Shown here piece by piece: positions 1-10,182 of a stretch of DNA of 64,000 nt; position 1 is the first letter of the stretch, and each line of letters begins with the position of its first letter. The translations under genes were made by a program, and so were the position numbers. The notes beneath the pieces were generated by a model. It ran no database searches. It saw only the letters and a list, made by a program, of their open reading frames with translations, and had not been told where the DNA came from. Source of the stretch: Nocardia rhamnosiphila NBRC 108938 (lineage in GTDB: Bacteria > Actinomycetota > Actinomycetes > Mycobacteriales > Mycobacteriaceae); assembly GCF_000720425.1 (NCBI RefSeq), contig NZ_JOAJ01000008.1, positions 424,044-488,043 of the forward strand, given 5' to 3'.

Positions 1-655
1 GGATGATGGCGTCCTGTTCGCTCTGGATCGTTTCCACGATGTCGGCCATCTGGCCGGTGCGGGCGGCGTTCAGCGCGGCCAGCAGGGCGCTCTCGCTGCC
101 GACGCCGCCGTCGGAGGTCGTGACCCCGGCCCGGTGCGCGGCCTCGAGATCGAGGTATTCATCGTTGACCGCGGTCACCCGTCGGTTCCGGGAGCGGATG
201 TGGCGACGCCGCCGCACTCCGTCCGGCGCCGCGGTGGTGGCCAGGTAGAACGGCCGCGCCAGCGGGGCCCGCCAATCGAGCAGCAGGGGTTCGTAGTCGT
301 TGTCCTCGTCGAGGATGCCCAGCCGGCCGATATAGCGCTGTTCCGGATCCTCGTCCGCGGCGGTGAGATCGATGCGGCCGAAACACAGGCCGTGCTCGGC
401 GGCGTCGTATTTGGCCAGGTCCTCGGTGTAGAGCTGCGTGAACGACTCCCGTTCGGTACGGGCCTGCGGGGTCCCCCCGGTTTCCAGCAGCACGGTGCGC
501 AGCCGATTGTCGGCGTAGGCGCGCATCCCGTCGAGCCGCTCGTACAGCACCGACAGGTACGCCTGTTCGTGGTCGAGGTCCCGCGTCGCCGTATCCGGAG
601 GCGCCACGTCGGGAGCCGGTTCGGTGGGGCGTTCCTCGGTGCGGTTGTCGGGCAA
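1..655 (-). CDS. helR: RNA polymerase recycling motor ATPase HelR (5' part only)
   Basis: Only the first 218 codons are in the window; the gene runs off the left edge. The translation carries the N-terminal signature of actinobacterial HelD/HelR: an acidic helical start with YERLDGMRAYADNRL, then CFGRIDL, YIGRLGI, and DNDYEPLLLDWRAPLARPFY, which leads into the UvrD-like helicase domain 1A. The helical arm corresponds to the part that enters the RNAP secondary channel. The family removes stalled or rifampicin-bound RNA polymerase from DNA. I chose a TTG start at 655 because AGAAGGAG sits 7 nt upstream; the in-frame GTG 18 nt earlier overlaps that ribosome-binding site. A possible -10 (TAGACT, 729-734, minus strand) lies upstream. 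No long rifampicin-associated dyad is obvious. The Walker motifs lie outside the window. Confidence 0.85.
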   Translation of the reverse strand, partial: MPDNRTEERPTEPAPDVAPPDTATRDLDHEQAYLSVLYERLDGMRAYADNRLRTVLLETGGTPQARTERESFTQLYTEDLAKYDAAEHGLCFGRIDLTAADEDPEQRYIGRLGILDEDNDYEPLLLDWRAPLARPFYLATTAAPDGVRRRRHIRSRNRRVTAVNDEYLDLEAAHRAGVTTSDGGVGSESALLAALNAARTGQMADIVETIQSEQDAII

Positions 656-781
656 GTTCTGACTCCTTCTCACCCACGGCGGGACGGGCTCGGCGGGGCA
701 CGGCGGGATGGCGTGCACAGAGTTGTCGAGTCTACTGCGGGTTCGTATCGGATGTTGTTCGCGCAGGTCACACCGGCGCGA

Positions 782-2125
782 TCAGGAGACGTGCGAGTTG
801 TCGCCGCGCAATCCGCGCCCGCGCGTGCCATCGCGCCGGCTCGGCGATTTGGCCTCGTACATGGCCACGTCGGCATCATGCAGGACCGCTTCCGGAGTGC
901 GCGTATCGCCGGGTTCCAAGGTGGTCACCCCGATGGACGCGTTCACCGCGATCCGGTGTCCCCGCGCGACGATCGGTTCGGCCATGGCGGCCCGCAATCG
1001 CCGGACCAGCGGTTCGAGCTCCTCGTCGCCGGGCCGCCCGGCCAGCAGGACCAGGAATTCGTCCCCGCCGAGCCGGCCCACCAGATCCTCGCTGCGCAAC
1101 GCGCGCTGTAGTCGGTGCGCGACGATCCGTAGCACCGTGTCGCCGATGGCGTGGCCCATGGTGTCGTTGATCGATTTGAAGCCGTCGAGGTCGATGAACA
1201 TCACCGTGGACACCCGGTGCGTACCGCTGGCCGCGAGCGCTCCGGACAGCTGCGACAGGATCAGCGACCGGTTGGCCAGGCCGGTGAGCGGGTCATGGGT
1301 GGCCTGGTATTCGAGCTGCCGGCGGCTGGCCAGGTATTCGGTGATATCGGCGAACGAGCACACCGCGGCCGTGCCCGGTTCGTCCGGGTTCAGCAGTCGG
1401 CTCGACACCGCCAGCCAGCGGCGCTGACCGTCGGGGCGGACGATCGCGAAGACGTACCCGGTGACGGTTTCGCCGGTGGCCAGGGTGCGCGCCACCGGGT
1501 GCCGTTCCTGGGGCATGGGTTGGCCGTTCGAGTCCAGTAGTTCCAGCGGCAGCGTGGTGATCTTGGAGCCCACCAGCGGTATCCGGTCGTCGATTCCGAA
1601 GATCCGGCGGGCGGCGGGGTTGGCCGAGGCGATGGTTCCGTCCCGATAGAAAACAGCCACCCCTTCCTCGAGCTGGGAGACCACCGTGGTGAAGTGCTGC
1701 TCGGCCCGCCGTTGGGCGCGTTCAGCGGCTTTCTGGGCCGTCAGATCGTGGATCACCACCTGGTAGGCGAGGCGATCGTGCCAGGCGGTGAGCACCGAGA
1801 CGGTCTCCACCGGAACCTCGCGCCCGTCCAGTGCCAGTAACACCATCTCGGTGGGTTCGGACGCGTTACCCGTCGCGGTGAGACCGGCAATGCGCTCGTA
1901 CATGGGCTGGCGGAAATCGGGATGCACGAAACGGGCGATGTGCTGCCCGAGGACCTCGGCCAGGTTCTTGGCGCCCATGATCCGCAGGGCTGCCGGATTG
2001 GCGTAGACGACGATGCCGCGTTCGTGCACACAGATGCCGTCGGGGGAGTGCTCGACCAGGGAGCGGTACCGATGCGCGAGTTGCTCGGCGGCGGACGCCC
2101 TGCGCTCTCCCATACCAACCCCCAT
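782..2125 (-). CDS. PAS-PAS-GGDEF diguanylate cyclase
   Basis: Predicted to make cyclic di-GMP from two GTP. Two PAS sensor domains come first (one begins near SLVEHSPDGICVHE, the second near FYRDGTIASANPAA), followed by a C-terminal GGDEF domain. The catalytic GGDEF is intact (GRLGGDEFLVLL), and an RSED inhibitory I-site lies exactly five residues before it, so product feedback is plausible. There is no EAL or HD-GYP domain and no membrane segment, which suggests a soluble sensor. An upstream ATG at 2215 would add 30 residues of low-GC sequence unlike the family, so I use the ATG at 2125; the ATG at 2113 is equally possible. Divergent from the ketosynthase gene. Confidence 0.85.
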   Translation of the reverse strand: MGVGMGERRASAAEQLAHRYRSLVEHSPDGICVHERGIVVYANPAALRIMGAKNLAEVLGQHIARFVHPDFRQPMYERIAGLTATGNASEPTEMVLLALDGREVPVETVSVLTAWHDRLAYQVVIHDLTAQKAAERAQRRAEQHFTTVVSQLEEGVAVFYRDGTIASANPAARRIFGIDDRIPLVGSKITTLPLELLDSNGQPMPQERHPVARTLATGETVTGYVFAIVRPDGQRRWLAVSSRLLNPDEPGTAAVCSFADITEYLASRRQLEYQATHDPLTGLANRSLILSQLSGALAASGTHRVSTVMFIDLDGFKSINDTMGHAIGDTVLRIVAHRLQRALRSEDLVGRLGGDEFLVLLAGRPGDEELEPLVRRLRAAMAEPIVARGHRIAVNASIGVTTLEPGDTRTPEAVLHDADVAMYEAKSPSRRDGTRGRGLRGDNSHVS

Positions 2126-2177
2126 CGTCGGCGGACCCGGACATTCAAACACGGCTCTACTCCGGTATCCACACGCA

Positions 2178-2215
2178 TAAAATCGGACATAGTGGACGTG
2201 ATCTGGATTGATCAC
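2178..2215. promoter_or_regulatory. Divergent intergenic region with -10 and dyad
   Basis: An AT-rich patch between the cyclase and the ketosynthase holds TAAAAT (2178-2183), a good -10 for the rightward gene. A perfect six-base inverted repeat, GTGATC-N6-GATCAC, follows at 2198-2215. The -35 is not obvious. The protein binding the dyad is unknown. Confidence 0.4.
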
Positions 2216-2268
2216 GCCAAGACGTGTTCCCGGCGGTGCCGAGGGCGGGGACCGGCGAGGAGATTGTC

Positions 2269-3441
2269 ATGGCGGGGACCGGATTCAGCATCGATCTTAT
2301 GTCGATCATCGGGATCGGTGCGGTCACCGGATACGGATGGGGGCGAGAGACATTCTGGGAGGGAATCCTGAGCGGGCGCTCCGCGGCCCGATTCGAACCC
2401 GGCTACGGAATCGACCCCGCGACCGGGGGCTGGGCCGCGCTGGTCCCGGAGGGCGGTGATCCCGCCTACGGCACCCGGTACGGGCGTGCGGTATTCGCGG
2501 CGGTCGACGAGGCGGTGGCCGATGCCCGGGCCCGCGGCTGGGAACCCGGCCCGCGAGTCGGGCTGGTGCACGCGGCCGTGCTCGGCGATGTCCGGCACCA
2601 GCGGGACTTCTCCGGTCCCGCCGGCGCCGGGTTCCGCGGCCGGGATTTCCTGCGGCTGCTGCCGTCCACCCCGGTCTCGGTGGTGACCCAGGCGTTCGGG
2701 TTCACCGGCCCGGTGATGGGCGTGTCGGCCGCGTGCAGTTCGGCCAATGTCGCGATACTGCAGGCGCGGCTGTGGCTGGCCGCCGGCCTGGTGGACGATG
2801 TGGTGTGCGTGGCCTCGGACCTGTCGGGCACCCCGGAACTGGTGCGGCAGTTCGCGAAACTCGGCGCCGCGGTGGTCGATGTGGAATCGCTGCAGGGCTG
2901 CCGGCCGTTCCAGGAGGGCAGCCGGGGATTCAGTGTGGGGGAGGCGGCGGTGGGATTCGTCCTGAGTCGCGGATCCGGCGGGGCGTACGCCCGGATTCTC
3001 GGCGGAGCGATGAACAGCGAAGCGCACCACGTGGTCTCGGTGGAACCGAGCCACGACCGGATCGTGGACTGCGTACAAGGCGCACTGTTCGACGCCGGTG
3101 TCGGCGCGGCCGATATCGGTTACCTGAACGCGCACGGTACGGGGACCGCCCAGTGCGACCGGGCCGAACGCGATGTGCTTGCCCGCGTGTTCGGCGACCG
3201 GCCCGCAGTGTACTCGATGAAGCCGCTGGCCGGGCATTGCCAGTCCGCGTCGGGGGCCGTGGAGCTCGCGGCGGCGGCGCTGGGATACGAGCGCGGCATC
3301 GTCCCGGCGCCGCCGACGGTGGCGCCGGCGCATCCGCGGCTGTTGAACGGGCCGGCCCCGGCGGGTCCGGGGTTGACCGCGAAGCTGTCGCTCGGGATGG
3401 GTGGGAACAACTCCACGGTGATCCTGGGTCCGGCCGTCTGA
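2269..3441 (+). CDS. Stand-alone beta-ketoacyl synthase-like enzyme
   Basis: A 390-residue thiolase-fold ketosynthase. The N-terminal IIGIGAVTGYGWG is typical of KS domains. The catalytic triad is complete: Cys156 in SAACSSA, His289 in NAHGTGT and His323 in KPLAGHCQSASGA, followed by GMGGNNSTVIL near the C-terminus. It is therefore likely a condensing enzyme, not a chain-length factor (those lose the Cys). It is shorter than FabF/KasA (about 415 residues). No acyl carrier protein, ketoreductase or acyltransferase gene is adjacent, so the substrate and partner are unknown. The ATG at 2269 is preceded by GAGGAGA at good spacing; an in-frame ATG at 2224 lacks that support. Confidence 0.85.
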   Translation: MAGTGFSIDLMSIIGIGAVTGYGWGRETFWEGILSGRSAARFEPGYGIDPATGGWAALVPEGGDPAYGTRYGRAVFAAVDEAVADARARGWEPGPRVGLVHAAVLGDVRHQRDFSGPAGAGFRGRDFLRLLPSTPVSVVTQAFGFTGPVMGVSAACSSANVAILQARLWLAAGLVDDVVCVASDLSGTPELVRQFAKLGAAVVDVESLQGCRPFQEGSRGFSVGEAAVGFVLSRGSGGAYARILGGAMNSEAHHVVSVEPSHDRIVDCVQGALFDAGVGAADIGYLNAHGTGTAQCDRAERDVLARVFGDRPAVYSMKPLAGHCQSASGAVELAAAALGYERGIVPAPPTVAPAHPRLLNGPAPAGPGLTAKLSLGMGGNNSTVILGPAV

Positions 3442-3822
3442 CGGCCCGGACCGGGTGGGAGTGGCCGGTGCCACGCCCCCTGGACACCCCGGGTTGGCCT
3501 ACTCTGGACTGGTGAGCCCGTCCGGCCTGGCGCGTGCCGCCGGTTGCCGGCGCCCGCCCCGAAATCCTGCCGGGGCGCCCCGACGAGGGTAGGCGCGGCA
3601 GTCGGGTCACGCCCCGTGACCGCCCGGAACGGACCGTCCGGCGAAACTTGTCGGTGGCCGGTCCTACCATCACCGCGGGCCCGCCCTGTGGCCCGGGCCG
3701 CGGATACCGGCCGGGCGGATCGGGCCGTTCACCGCGCTGTCGCGGACACGGTGTGACCCACACGGTGCGACGGGCGCGGCGGCACCGGCAACGACGAACG
3801 ATGACGAGAAGGGACCGACCTG
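3442..3822. other. Intergenic region upstream of uvrA
   Basis: 381 bp without a supported gene. It presumably carries the uvrA promoter, but no convincing -35/-10 pair stands out. A short dyad, GTGTG-ACC-CACAC, lies at 3751-3763. I looked for a mycobacterial-type SOS box (TCGAAC-N4-GTTCGA) and found none here. Confidence 0.5.
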
Positions 3823-6800
3823 GTGGCGGAACGCCTGACTGTGCGCGGAGCGCGGGAGCACAATCTCAAGGGGGTCGACCTCGATCTGCCCCGCGACAGT
3901 CTCATCGTCTTCACCGGTTTGTCCGGGTCGGGTAAGTCCAGCCTGGCGTTCGACACGATCTTCGCGGAGGGGCAGCGCCGCTACGTGGAATCGTTGTCGG
4001 CCTACGCCCGGCAGTTCCTCGGCCAGATGGACAAACCCGATGTGGACTTCATCGAGGGGCTCTCACCGGCCGTCTCGATCGACCAGAAATCGACCAACCG
4101 CAACCCCCGATCCACGGTCGGCACCATCACCGAGGTCCACGACTATCTGCGACTGCTGTACGCCCGCGCCGGTGTCCCACACTGCCCGGTGTGCTCGGAG
4201 CTGATCGCCAAACAGACCCCGCAGCAGATCGTCGACCAGGTCCTGGCCATGGAACCGGGTGTCCGATTCCAGGTGCTGGCGCCGGTGGTGCGCACCCGCA
4301 AGGGCGAGTTCGTCGACCTCTTCGACCAGTTGCACGCGCAGGGCTACGCCCGGGTCCGGGTGGACGGGGTGGTGTATCCGCTCACCGATCCGCCGAAGCT
4401 CAAGAAGCAGGAGAAGCACGATGTCGAGGTGGTGGTGGACCGCCTCGCCGTGAAACCGACCGCCAAACAGCGGCTCACCGATTCCATCGAAACGGCGCTG
4501 CGTCTCGCCGACGGCATCGTGGTGCTCGATTTCGTGGATCGGGACGAGCACGCGCACGACCGGGAGCGCCGCTTCTCCGAGAAACTGGCCTGCCCCAACG
4601 GCCATCCCCTCGATATCGAGGACCTCGAACCGCGTTCGTTCTCCTTCAATTCGCCCTACGGCGCCTGCCCGGACTGCACCGGTCTGGGTATCCGCAAGGA
4701 GGTCGATCCGGAACTGGTGGTGCCCGATCCGGAGCTGAGCCTGGCCGACGGGGCCATCGCGCCGTGGTCGCGCGGGCAGAGCGCCGAATACTTCCTGCGG
4801 CTGCTGTCCGGGCTGGCGGCGGCGCAGGGGTTCGACCTGGACACCCCCTGGCGGGACCTGCCGCCGCGGGCGCGCAAGGCGGTCCTCGAGGGCAGTTCCG
4901 ACCAGGTGCACATCGTCTACACCAACCGCTACGGCCGGAAACGCTCCTACTATGCCGATTTCGAAGGGGTCATGCCTTTCCTGCAGCGGCGGCTGGACTC
5001 CACCGAGTCCGAGCAGATGAAGGAGCACTACGAGGGCTATATGCGCGATGTGCCGTGCCCGGTCTGCAATGGGGCGCGATTGCGGCCGGAGATCCTGGCG
5101 GTCACCCTCACGGCGGATGCGGAGCGGAAGTCGATCGCCGAGGTCAGCGAACTGTCCATCCGCGACTGCTCACAGTTCCTGAACGCGCTGACCCTGGGCG
5201 AACGGCAGGCGGCCATTGCCGGGCAGGTGCTCAAGGAGGTGCAGGCACGGCTGGGCTTCCTGCTCGACGTCGGCCTGGACTATCTGACGCTGTCCCGGGC
5301 CGCGGCCACCCTCTCCGGCGGTGAGGCGCAGCGCATCCGGCTGGCGACCCAGATCGGGTCGGGTCTGGTCGGGGTGCTCTACGTGCTGGACGAGCCGTCG
5401 ATCGGCCTGCATCAGCGCGACAACCGCCGACTCATCGAGACGCTGACCCGGTTGAAGAACCTCGGCAACACCCTGATCGTGGTCGAGCACGACGAGGACA
5501 CCATCCGGGCCTCGGACTGGGTGGTCGATATCGGTCCGCTCGCCGGCGAGCACGGCGGCCGGGTGGTGCACAGCGGCACCTACGCCGACCTGCTCACCGA
5601 CGAGAACTCGCTGACCGGGGCCTACCTTTCGGGCCGGGAACGAATCGAGATCCCGCTGGTGCGGCGCCCGGTGAACAAGAAGCGGCGGGTCACCGTGGTC
5701 GGGGCGACCGAGAACAATCTGCGGAATATCGATGTGGCGTTCCCGCTGGGCGTGCTCACCGCGGTCACCGGTGTTTCCGGGTCCGGTAAATCCACGCTCG
5801 TCAACGACATCCTGGCGACCGTGATGGCCAACAAGCTGAACGGCGCCCGGCAGGTGCCGGGCCGGCACACCCGGGTCAACGGTCTCGATCAGCTGGACAA
5901 GCTGGTGCGGGTCGACCAGTCGCCCATCGGGCGTACGCCCCGGTCCAATCCGGCCACCTATACCGGGGTGTTCGACAAGATCCGCAGCCTGTTCGCCTCC
6001 ACCACCGAGGCCAAGGTGCGCGGGTACCAGCCGGGCCGGTTCTCGTTCAATGTCAAGGGCGGCCGCTGCGAAGCCTGCTCCGGCGACGGCACGCTCAAGA
6101 TCGAGATGAACTTCCTGCCGGATGTGTATGTGCCGTGCGAGGTCTGCCACGGCGCCCGCTACAACCGGGAAACCCTCGAGGTGCACTACAAGGGCAAAAC
6201 CATTGCCGAGGTCCTCGATATGCCCATCGAGGAGGCCGCCGAGTTCTTCGAACCGGTGACCTCCATCCACCGGTACCTGTCGACCCTGGTCGATGTGGGG
6301 CTGGGTTATGTACGGCTCGGGCAGAGCGCGACGACACTGTCCGGTGGTGAGGCGCAGCGTGTGAAACTGGCCGCCGAACTGCAGAAACGCTCCAACGGGC
6401 GGACGGTCTACATTCTCGACGAACCCACCACCGGCCTGCACTTCGAGGACATCCGCAAACTGCTCGCGGTGATCAACGGCCTGGTGGACAAGGGCAACAC
6501 GGTGATCGTCATCGAACACAACCTGGACGTGGTCAAGACCGCGGATTGGGTGATCGATATGGGTCCCGAAGGCGGTTCGGGCGGCGGCACGGTGGTCGGT
6601 GACGGGACACCCGAGGACATCGCGGCGAACGCCGGCAGCTACACCGGCCAGTTCCTGAAGGAAATCCTGGCCGAGCCGGCCGCCCCGGCACCCGCGGCCC
6701 CCGGGAAGGGCGCTGCGAAGAAGGCTGCCCCGGCAGCCCGCAAGACCGCGGCACCGGCGAAGAAGAAGACCGCCGGCCAAGCGGAAGCCACCGCGGCGGC

Positions 6801-6855
6801 ACCGGACCCGCAGAAGGCGAAACGTCTCGCCCGCAAGGCTGCTGCCCTGCGCTGA
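3823..6855 (+). CDS. uvrA: Excinuclease ABC subunit A
   Basis: Damage-recognition ATPase of nucleotide excision repair; dimerises and loads UvrB. Both ABC modules are complete: Walker [10 protein letters not shown] near residue 33 and GVSGSGKST near 650, ABC signatures [12 protein letters not shown] and [12 protein letters not shown], and Walker [13 protein letters not shown] and [12 protein letters not shown]. Zinc-binding cysteines are visible (CPVC from residue 121; CEAC from about 749 paired with CEVC). Residues after about 950 form an Ala/Pro/Lys-rich basic tail roughly 55 residues long, absent from the core family and common in high-GC actinobacteria. The GTG start at 3823 is preceded by GAGAAGGGA. 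No operon partner is obvious. Confidence 0.98.
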   Translation: MAERLTVRGAREHNLKGVDLDLPRDSLIVFTGLSGSGKSSLAFDTIFAEGQRRYVESLSAYARQFLGQMDKPDVDFIEGLSPAVSIDQKSTNRNPRSTVGTITEVHDYLRLLYARAGVPHCPVCSELIAKQTPQQIVDQVLAMEPGVRFQVLAPVVRTRKGEFVDLFDQLHAQGYARVRVDGVVYPLTDPPKLKKQEKHDVEVVVDRLAVKPTAKQRLTDSIETALRLADGIVVLDFVDRDEHAHDRERRFSEKLACPNGHPLDIEDLEPRSFSFNSPYGACPDCTGLGIRKEVDPELVVPDPELSLADGAIAPWSRGQSAEYFLRLLSGLAAAQGFDLDTPWRDLPPRARKAVLEGSSDQVHIVYTNRYGRKRSYYADFEGVMPFLQRRLDSTESEQMKEHYEGYMRDVPCPVCNGARLRPEILAVTLTADAERKSIAEVSELSIRDCSQFLNALTLGERQAAIAGQVLKEVQARLGFLLDVGLDYLTLSRAAATLSGGEAQRIRLATQIGSGLVGVLYVLDEPSIGLHQRDNRRLIETLTRLKNLGNTLIVVEHDEDTIRASDWVVDIGPLAGEHGGRVVHSGTYADLLTDENSLTGAYLSGRERIEIPLVRRPVNKKRRVTVVGATENNLRNIDVAFPLGVLTAVTGVSGSGKSTLVNDILATVMANKLNGARQVPGRHTRVNGLDQLDKLVRVDQSPIGRTPRSNPATYTGVFDKIRSLFASTTEAKVRGYQPGRFSFNVKGGRCEACSGDGTLKIEMNFLPDVYVPCEVCHGARYNRETLEVHYKGKTIAEVLDMPIEEAAEFFEPVTSIHRYLSTLVDVGLGYVRLGQSATTLSGGEAQRVKLAAELQKRSNGRTVYILDEPTTGLHFEDIRKLLAVINGLVDKGNTVIVIEHNLDVVKTADWVIDMGPEGGSGGGTVVGDGTPEDIAANAGSYTGQFLKEILAEPAAPAPAAPGKGAAKKAAPAARKTAAPAKKKTAGQAEATAAAPDPQKAKRLARKAAALR

Positions 6856-7330
6856 GGGTGGAGTCGGGCCCGTCCGGCTCGGTGCCGGGCGGCCCCGACA
6901 GGCAACTGCTCTCGATTCTCGGCGTCGGTGACTGCCTACGCCGCGGAGCCGGTCGCGCCGATTCGGCGGGACCGGCGGAGATAGCCGAGTTCCGCGAGCC
7001 CGGCCGCACTCGCCTCGACGGAACTCCTGCCCGCCGGCGACGACGTCCGGGCCCGCTGATACCCACGCCACGCCGCCTCGGAAACGGTCGGTTGCTGGTG
7101 TGGATTGCGAGGAGTTCGAGGTACGCGCTGCCGGTCCGGAGTCGGACCGGGTCGGTGGCCGGGGGCCCGAGTGCGGGGACCGTAACGCTCGGTCGTGCCG
7201 GCGGCCGCCGGGCAGCGAACGGGAGGCTTCCGTACTCGGTACCGCCGGTCGACAGGAATCGGCCCGGCGAGCGGAGATATCCGGTGGGGACGCCGCCCAT
7301 TCATCGGTCGGGGCCGGACACCCGGGGAGG
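6856..7330. other. Gene-free region between uvrA and the DUF1844 gene
   Basis: 475 bp where the converging genes leave no supported coding sequence. Open frames exist on both strands but are Arg/Pro/Gly-rich, have no ribosome-binding site and resemble no family I know. I see no tRNA, repeat or strong terminator. Confidence 0.5.
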
Positions 7331-7672
7331 TCAGTAGACGGGACCGGTGTACTTCTCACCCGGGCCGGCGCCGGGCGCGTCGGGTACGGCCGAACTCTCC
7401 CGGAATGCCTTCTGCAGTGACTGCAGCCCCTCCCGCAACGGTCCCGCGTGCGGCCCGAGGTATTCCACCGAGGCGGTGATGAGTCCGGCCAGCGCGGTGA
7501 TCACCCGCCGGGCTTCGTCCATATCGCGGCGCGGGCTGTTGTCCGGATCGTCGTCGCCGAGCCCGAGTTTCTCCGCCGCCGAGCTCATCAGCATCACGGC
7601 GGCACGGCTGATCACCTCCACGGCGGGGATTTCGGCCAGTTCGCGCACATCGCCTTCGGGCTGTTCGGTCAT
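7331..7672 (-). CDS. DUF1844 domain protein
   Basis: A 113-residue conserved actinobacterial protein of unknown function. The DUF1844 core is visible: PAVEVISRAAVMLMSSAAEKLGL, then a DMDEARRVITALAGLITAS helix and the closing LREGLQSLQKAFRESS. The C-terminus is a short Pro/Gly tail. The family is almost always found close to infC, as here, so a link to translation is possible but unproven. It is transcribed away from infC, with the DinB-like gene just upstream on the same strand (30 bp gap), and may share its transcript. Confidence 0.85.
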   Translation of the reverse strand: MTEQPEGDVRELAEIPAVEVISRAAVMLMSSAAEKLGLGDDDPDNSPRRDMDEARRVITALAGLITASVEYLGPHAGPLREGLQSLQKAFRESSAVPDAPGAGPGEKYTGPVY

Positions 7673-7702
7673 GATCCCAGGCTAGAGAACCGCCGGCGGG
7701 GG

Positions 7703-8230
7703 TCAGCTCACCGGTCCGGCGGCGCGCAGCATGCGCAGCTGGCCGATCTCGGTCACGTTCTTCATCAGTTCGGCATCGACCCATGCGGCCAGATGCCCGA
7801 CGGTCAGTCCGGCCTCCGCCGGCCAGGGGTAGGAGGTGGCGGCATCGAGTTCCGCCTCGCCGGCGCGGTCGAGCACCATGAGCCATTGCTCGCGCAGGGT
7901 GTGCAGCCGGGCGAGGGCCGCGGCGATATCGCCCGCCCAGTACACCTCGGTGCGCTCGGGTACCGGCCTGCCCTCGGCGTGCGCGACGGCCGAACTCCAC
8001 CACCAGTCGATATGCCAGGTGAGCCAGCCGATGGTCGGCACCGGTACGGGGTCTGGTTCGGTCTCCGCGAAATCCGGGCGCCAGCGGCCGTCGGCACCGC
8101 GGTGCACCGTCCAGCTCACCGCGGCGGGCGTCCAGTGCGTATCGTCGTCGGTCAGTGCCTCGAAATGCAGCTGGGACAGCGACCAGACCAGGTCGAATTG
8201 CCAGCGCAGCAGGTCACGTCGGCTGCTCAT
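7703..8230 (-). CDS. DinB-like four-helix protein
   Basis: 175 residues with the layout of the DinB/YfiT superfamily: an N-terminal helix (RRDLLRWQFDLVWSLSQLHFEAL), a central TIGWLTWHIDWWWSSAVAH segment with the first metal-type histidine, and a late GLTVGHLAAWVDAELMKNV with another. Members are small-molecule-thiol-dependent enzymes or unknown hydrolases, often using a three-histidine metal site. The ATG at 8230 fits the family N-terminus; longer in-frame starts run into non-homologous sequence from the infC leader. No strong ribosome-binding site is seen. Divergent from infC. Confidence 0.75.
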   Translation of the reverse strand: MSSRRDLLRWQFDLVWSLSQLHFEALTDDDTHWTPAAVSWTVHRGADGRWRPDFAETEPDPVPVPTIGWLTWHIDWWWSSAVAHAEGRPVPERTEVYWAGDIAAALARLHTLREQWLMVLDRAGEAELDAATSYPWPAEAGLTVGHLAAWVDAELMKNVTEIGQLRMLRAAGPVS

Positions 8231-8323
8231 GGGCGTCGAGCCTGGCACGCTGCCGACCGGCGGGGCAAGCGGTTTACCGCGGGGCCCCGGGGGCGCGATT
8301 CGCCGGATCGGAACCCCGGCTGT

Positions 8324-8612
8324 TAGACTTTTCGGCGACGACCGCCCCGGTCCTGTCCGGGGCAGACAAGTGGAGCCCGACTCCCACCGTTGCCGGCGAG
8401 TGATCGCCTGGTCAAACGGTCCGGTCACCCGCCCTTCCCGGGCGGGTTCGCGATCCCGCTCCGGCGTGATCGCGGCGTAGGCGTATACGACCTGCGTGGA
8501 CCGGTCGACATCGGGCCTCGTGGCGGTGAAATACCGCACCGGGGCCTTCGTGTTGAACAAGGGGTTCATTGCGAGCGGTCGTCGGACGACACCGCTAGAC
8601 CTAGGAGGCCCC
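8324..8612 (+). promoter_or_regulatory. Structured 5' leader of infC-rpmI-rplT
   Basis: About 280 nt between a possible -10 (TAGACT, 8324-8329) and infC. It contains two perfect hairpins: GCCCCGG/CCGGGGC at 8344-8363 with a 6-nt loop, and ACCCGCCC/GGGCGGGT at 8427-8447 with a 5-nt loop. The second looks like a GC-rich terminator stem without a U tract. A further GCGATC/GATCGC pairing follows. Long leaders controlling infC operons through L20 or attenuation are known in other phyla; whether this one works that way is inference. Confidence 0.5.
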
Positions 8613-9212
<600 letters not shown>

Positions 9213-9355
9213 CAACGGCTTCTGCCGTGAACACTGCGGCGCTCCGCCGCACATATCGCGGCGAACGCCGCAGCGGTATTGCGTCGAGCCCGCAATAACG
9301 CTGATCAGTACACCTGGTCCGCCCCTGCGCGGGCACGACACAGATTGAGGTTGCC

Positions 9356-9550
9356 ATGCCGAAGATGAAGAGCCACAGCGGCGCTTCGAAGCGTTTCAAG
9401 GTGACCGGTAAGGGCAAGCTGCGCCGTCAGCAGGCCAACCGCCGGCACCTGCTCGAGCACAAGCCCACCCGCCGGACTCGTCGTCTGGACGGCACGGAGT
9501 CGGTCGCCGCGTCCGACGTCCGCCGTGTGAAGAAGCTGCTGGGTATCTGA
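9356..9550 (+). CDS. rpmI: 50S ribosomal protein L35
   Basis: 64 residues, the usual length. [20 protein letters not shown] at the start and the very basic RRTRRLDG / [10 protein letters not shown] end are diagnostic. Sits 143 bp after infC and 113 bp before rplT, the standard bacterial IF3-L35-L20 operon order. The intergenic gap on each side is larger than is typical inside the other operons of this window, so internal promoters or processing sites are possible. No clear -10 is seen. Confidence 0.98.
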   Translation: MPKMKSHSGASKRFKVTGKGKLRRQQANRRHLLEHKPTRRTRRLDGTESVAASDVRRVKKLLGI

Positions 9551-9663
9551 TCCCCTTTCCGGGACCGATACCGTCCGGTACCGCATCCGCGACCGGACGA
9601 CGAAGAACCGACCCACTCGGGTGCGCTCGACCGGGCACCCCCAAGATCGATTAGGACTGACCA

Positions 9664-10044
9664 GTGGCACGCGTCAAGAGGGCCGTCAACGCTCAGAAGA
9701 AGCGCCGTTCCATCCTCGAGGCCTCCAAGGGCTACCGCGGGCAGCGCTCGCGCCTGTACCGCAAGGCCAAGGAACAGCAGCTGCACTCGCTCACCTACGC
9801 CTACCGGGACCGCCGGGCCCGCAAGGGTGATTTCCGCAAGCTGTGGATCGCCCGGATCAACGCCGCGGCCCGCGCCAACGACATCACCTACAACCGTTTC
9901 GTGCAGGGCCTGAAGGCCGCCGGTGTGGAGGTCGACCGTAAGAACCTCGCCGAGCTGGCCGTCTCCGACGCCGAGGCGTTCGCCGGTCTGGTCGCCGTCG
10001 CCAAGGCCGCGCTGCCCGAGGATGTCAACGCCCCGGCTGCCTGA
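9664..10044 (+). CDS. rplT: 50S ribosomal protein L20
   Basis: 126 residues, binds 23S rRNA early in 50S assembly. [34 protein letters not shown] and [19 protein letters not shown] are family signatures; the C-terminal globular domain ([24 protein letters not shown]) is complete. GTG start at 9664. Last gene of the operon; a strong hairpin terminator follows 41 bp after the stop. In some bacteria L20 represses its own operon; nothing in the sequence shows whether it does so here. Confidence 0.98.
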   Translation: MARVKRAVNAQKKRRSILEASKGYRGQRSRLYRKAKEQQLHSLTYAYRDRRARKGDFRKLWIARINAAARANDITYNRFVQGLKAAGVEVDRKNLAELAVSDAEAFAGLVAVAKAALPEDVNAPAA

Positions 10045-10085
10045 GTCGTATTCCGGCCGCGGACGCGATATCCGCACCGACGTGC

Positions 10086-10117
10086 GGAAGGCCCTCTCCC
10101 TCGGGAGGGGGCCTTCC
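10086..10117 (+). terminator. Hairpin terminator after rplT
   Basis: GGAAGGCCCTCTCCC pairs with GGGAGGGGGCCTTCC: a 15-bp stem with one G-T pair and a minimal loop. No U tract follows, which is normal for actinobacterial terminators. Confidence 0.85.
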
Positions 10118-10182
10118 TGCTGTCCGGAGCAAGGCGTAGTGAACGACACCCGCGACGGCGGGGCTTCGGCCGGACCTGCCGG

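Noticed and set aside
3442..3822. SOS box upstream of uvrA
   Set aside because: No match to TCGAAC-N4-GTTCGA was found, although uvrA is LexA-controlled in some bacteria.
5170..7359. Long minus-strand frame opposite the 3' half of uvrA
   Set aside because: Antisense shadow of uvrA; no domain, no ribosome-binding site.
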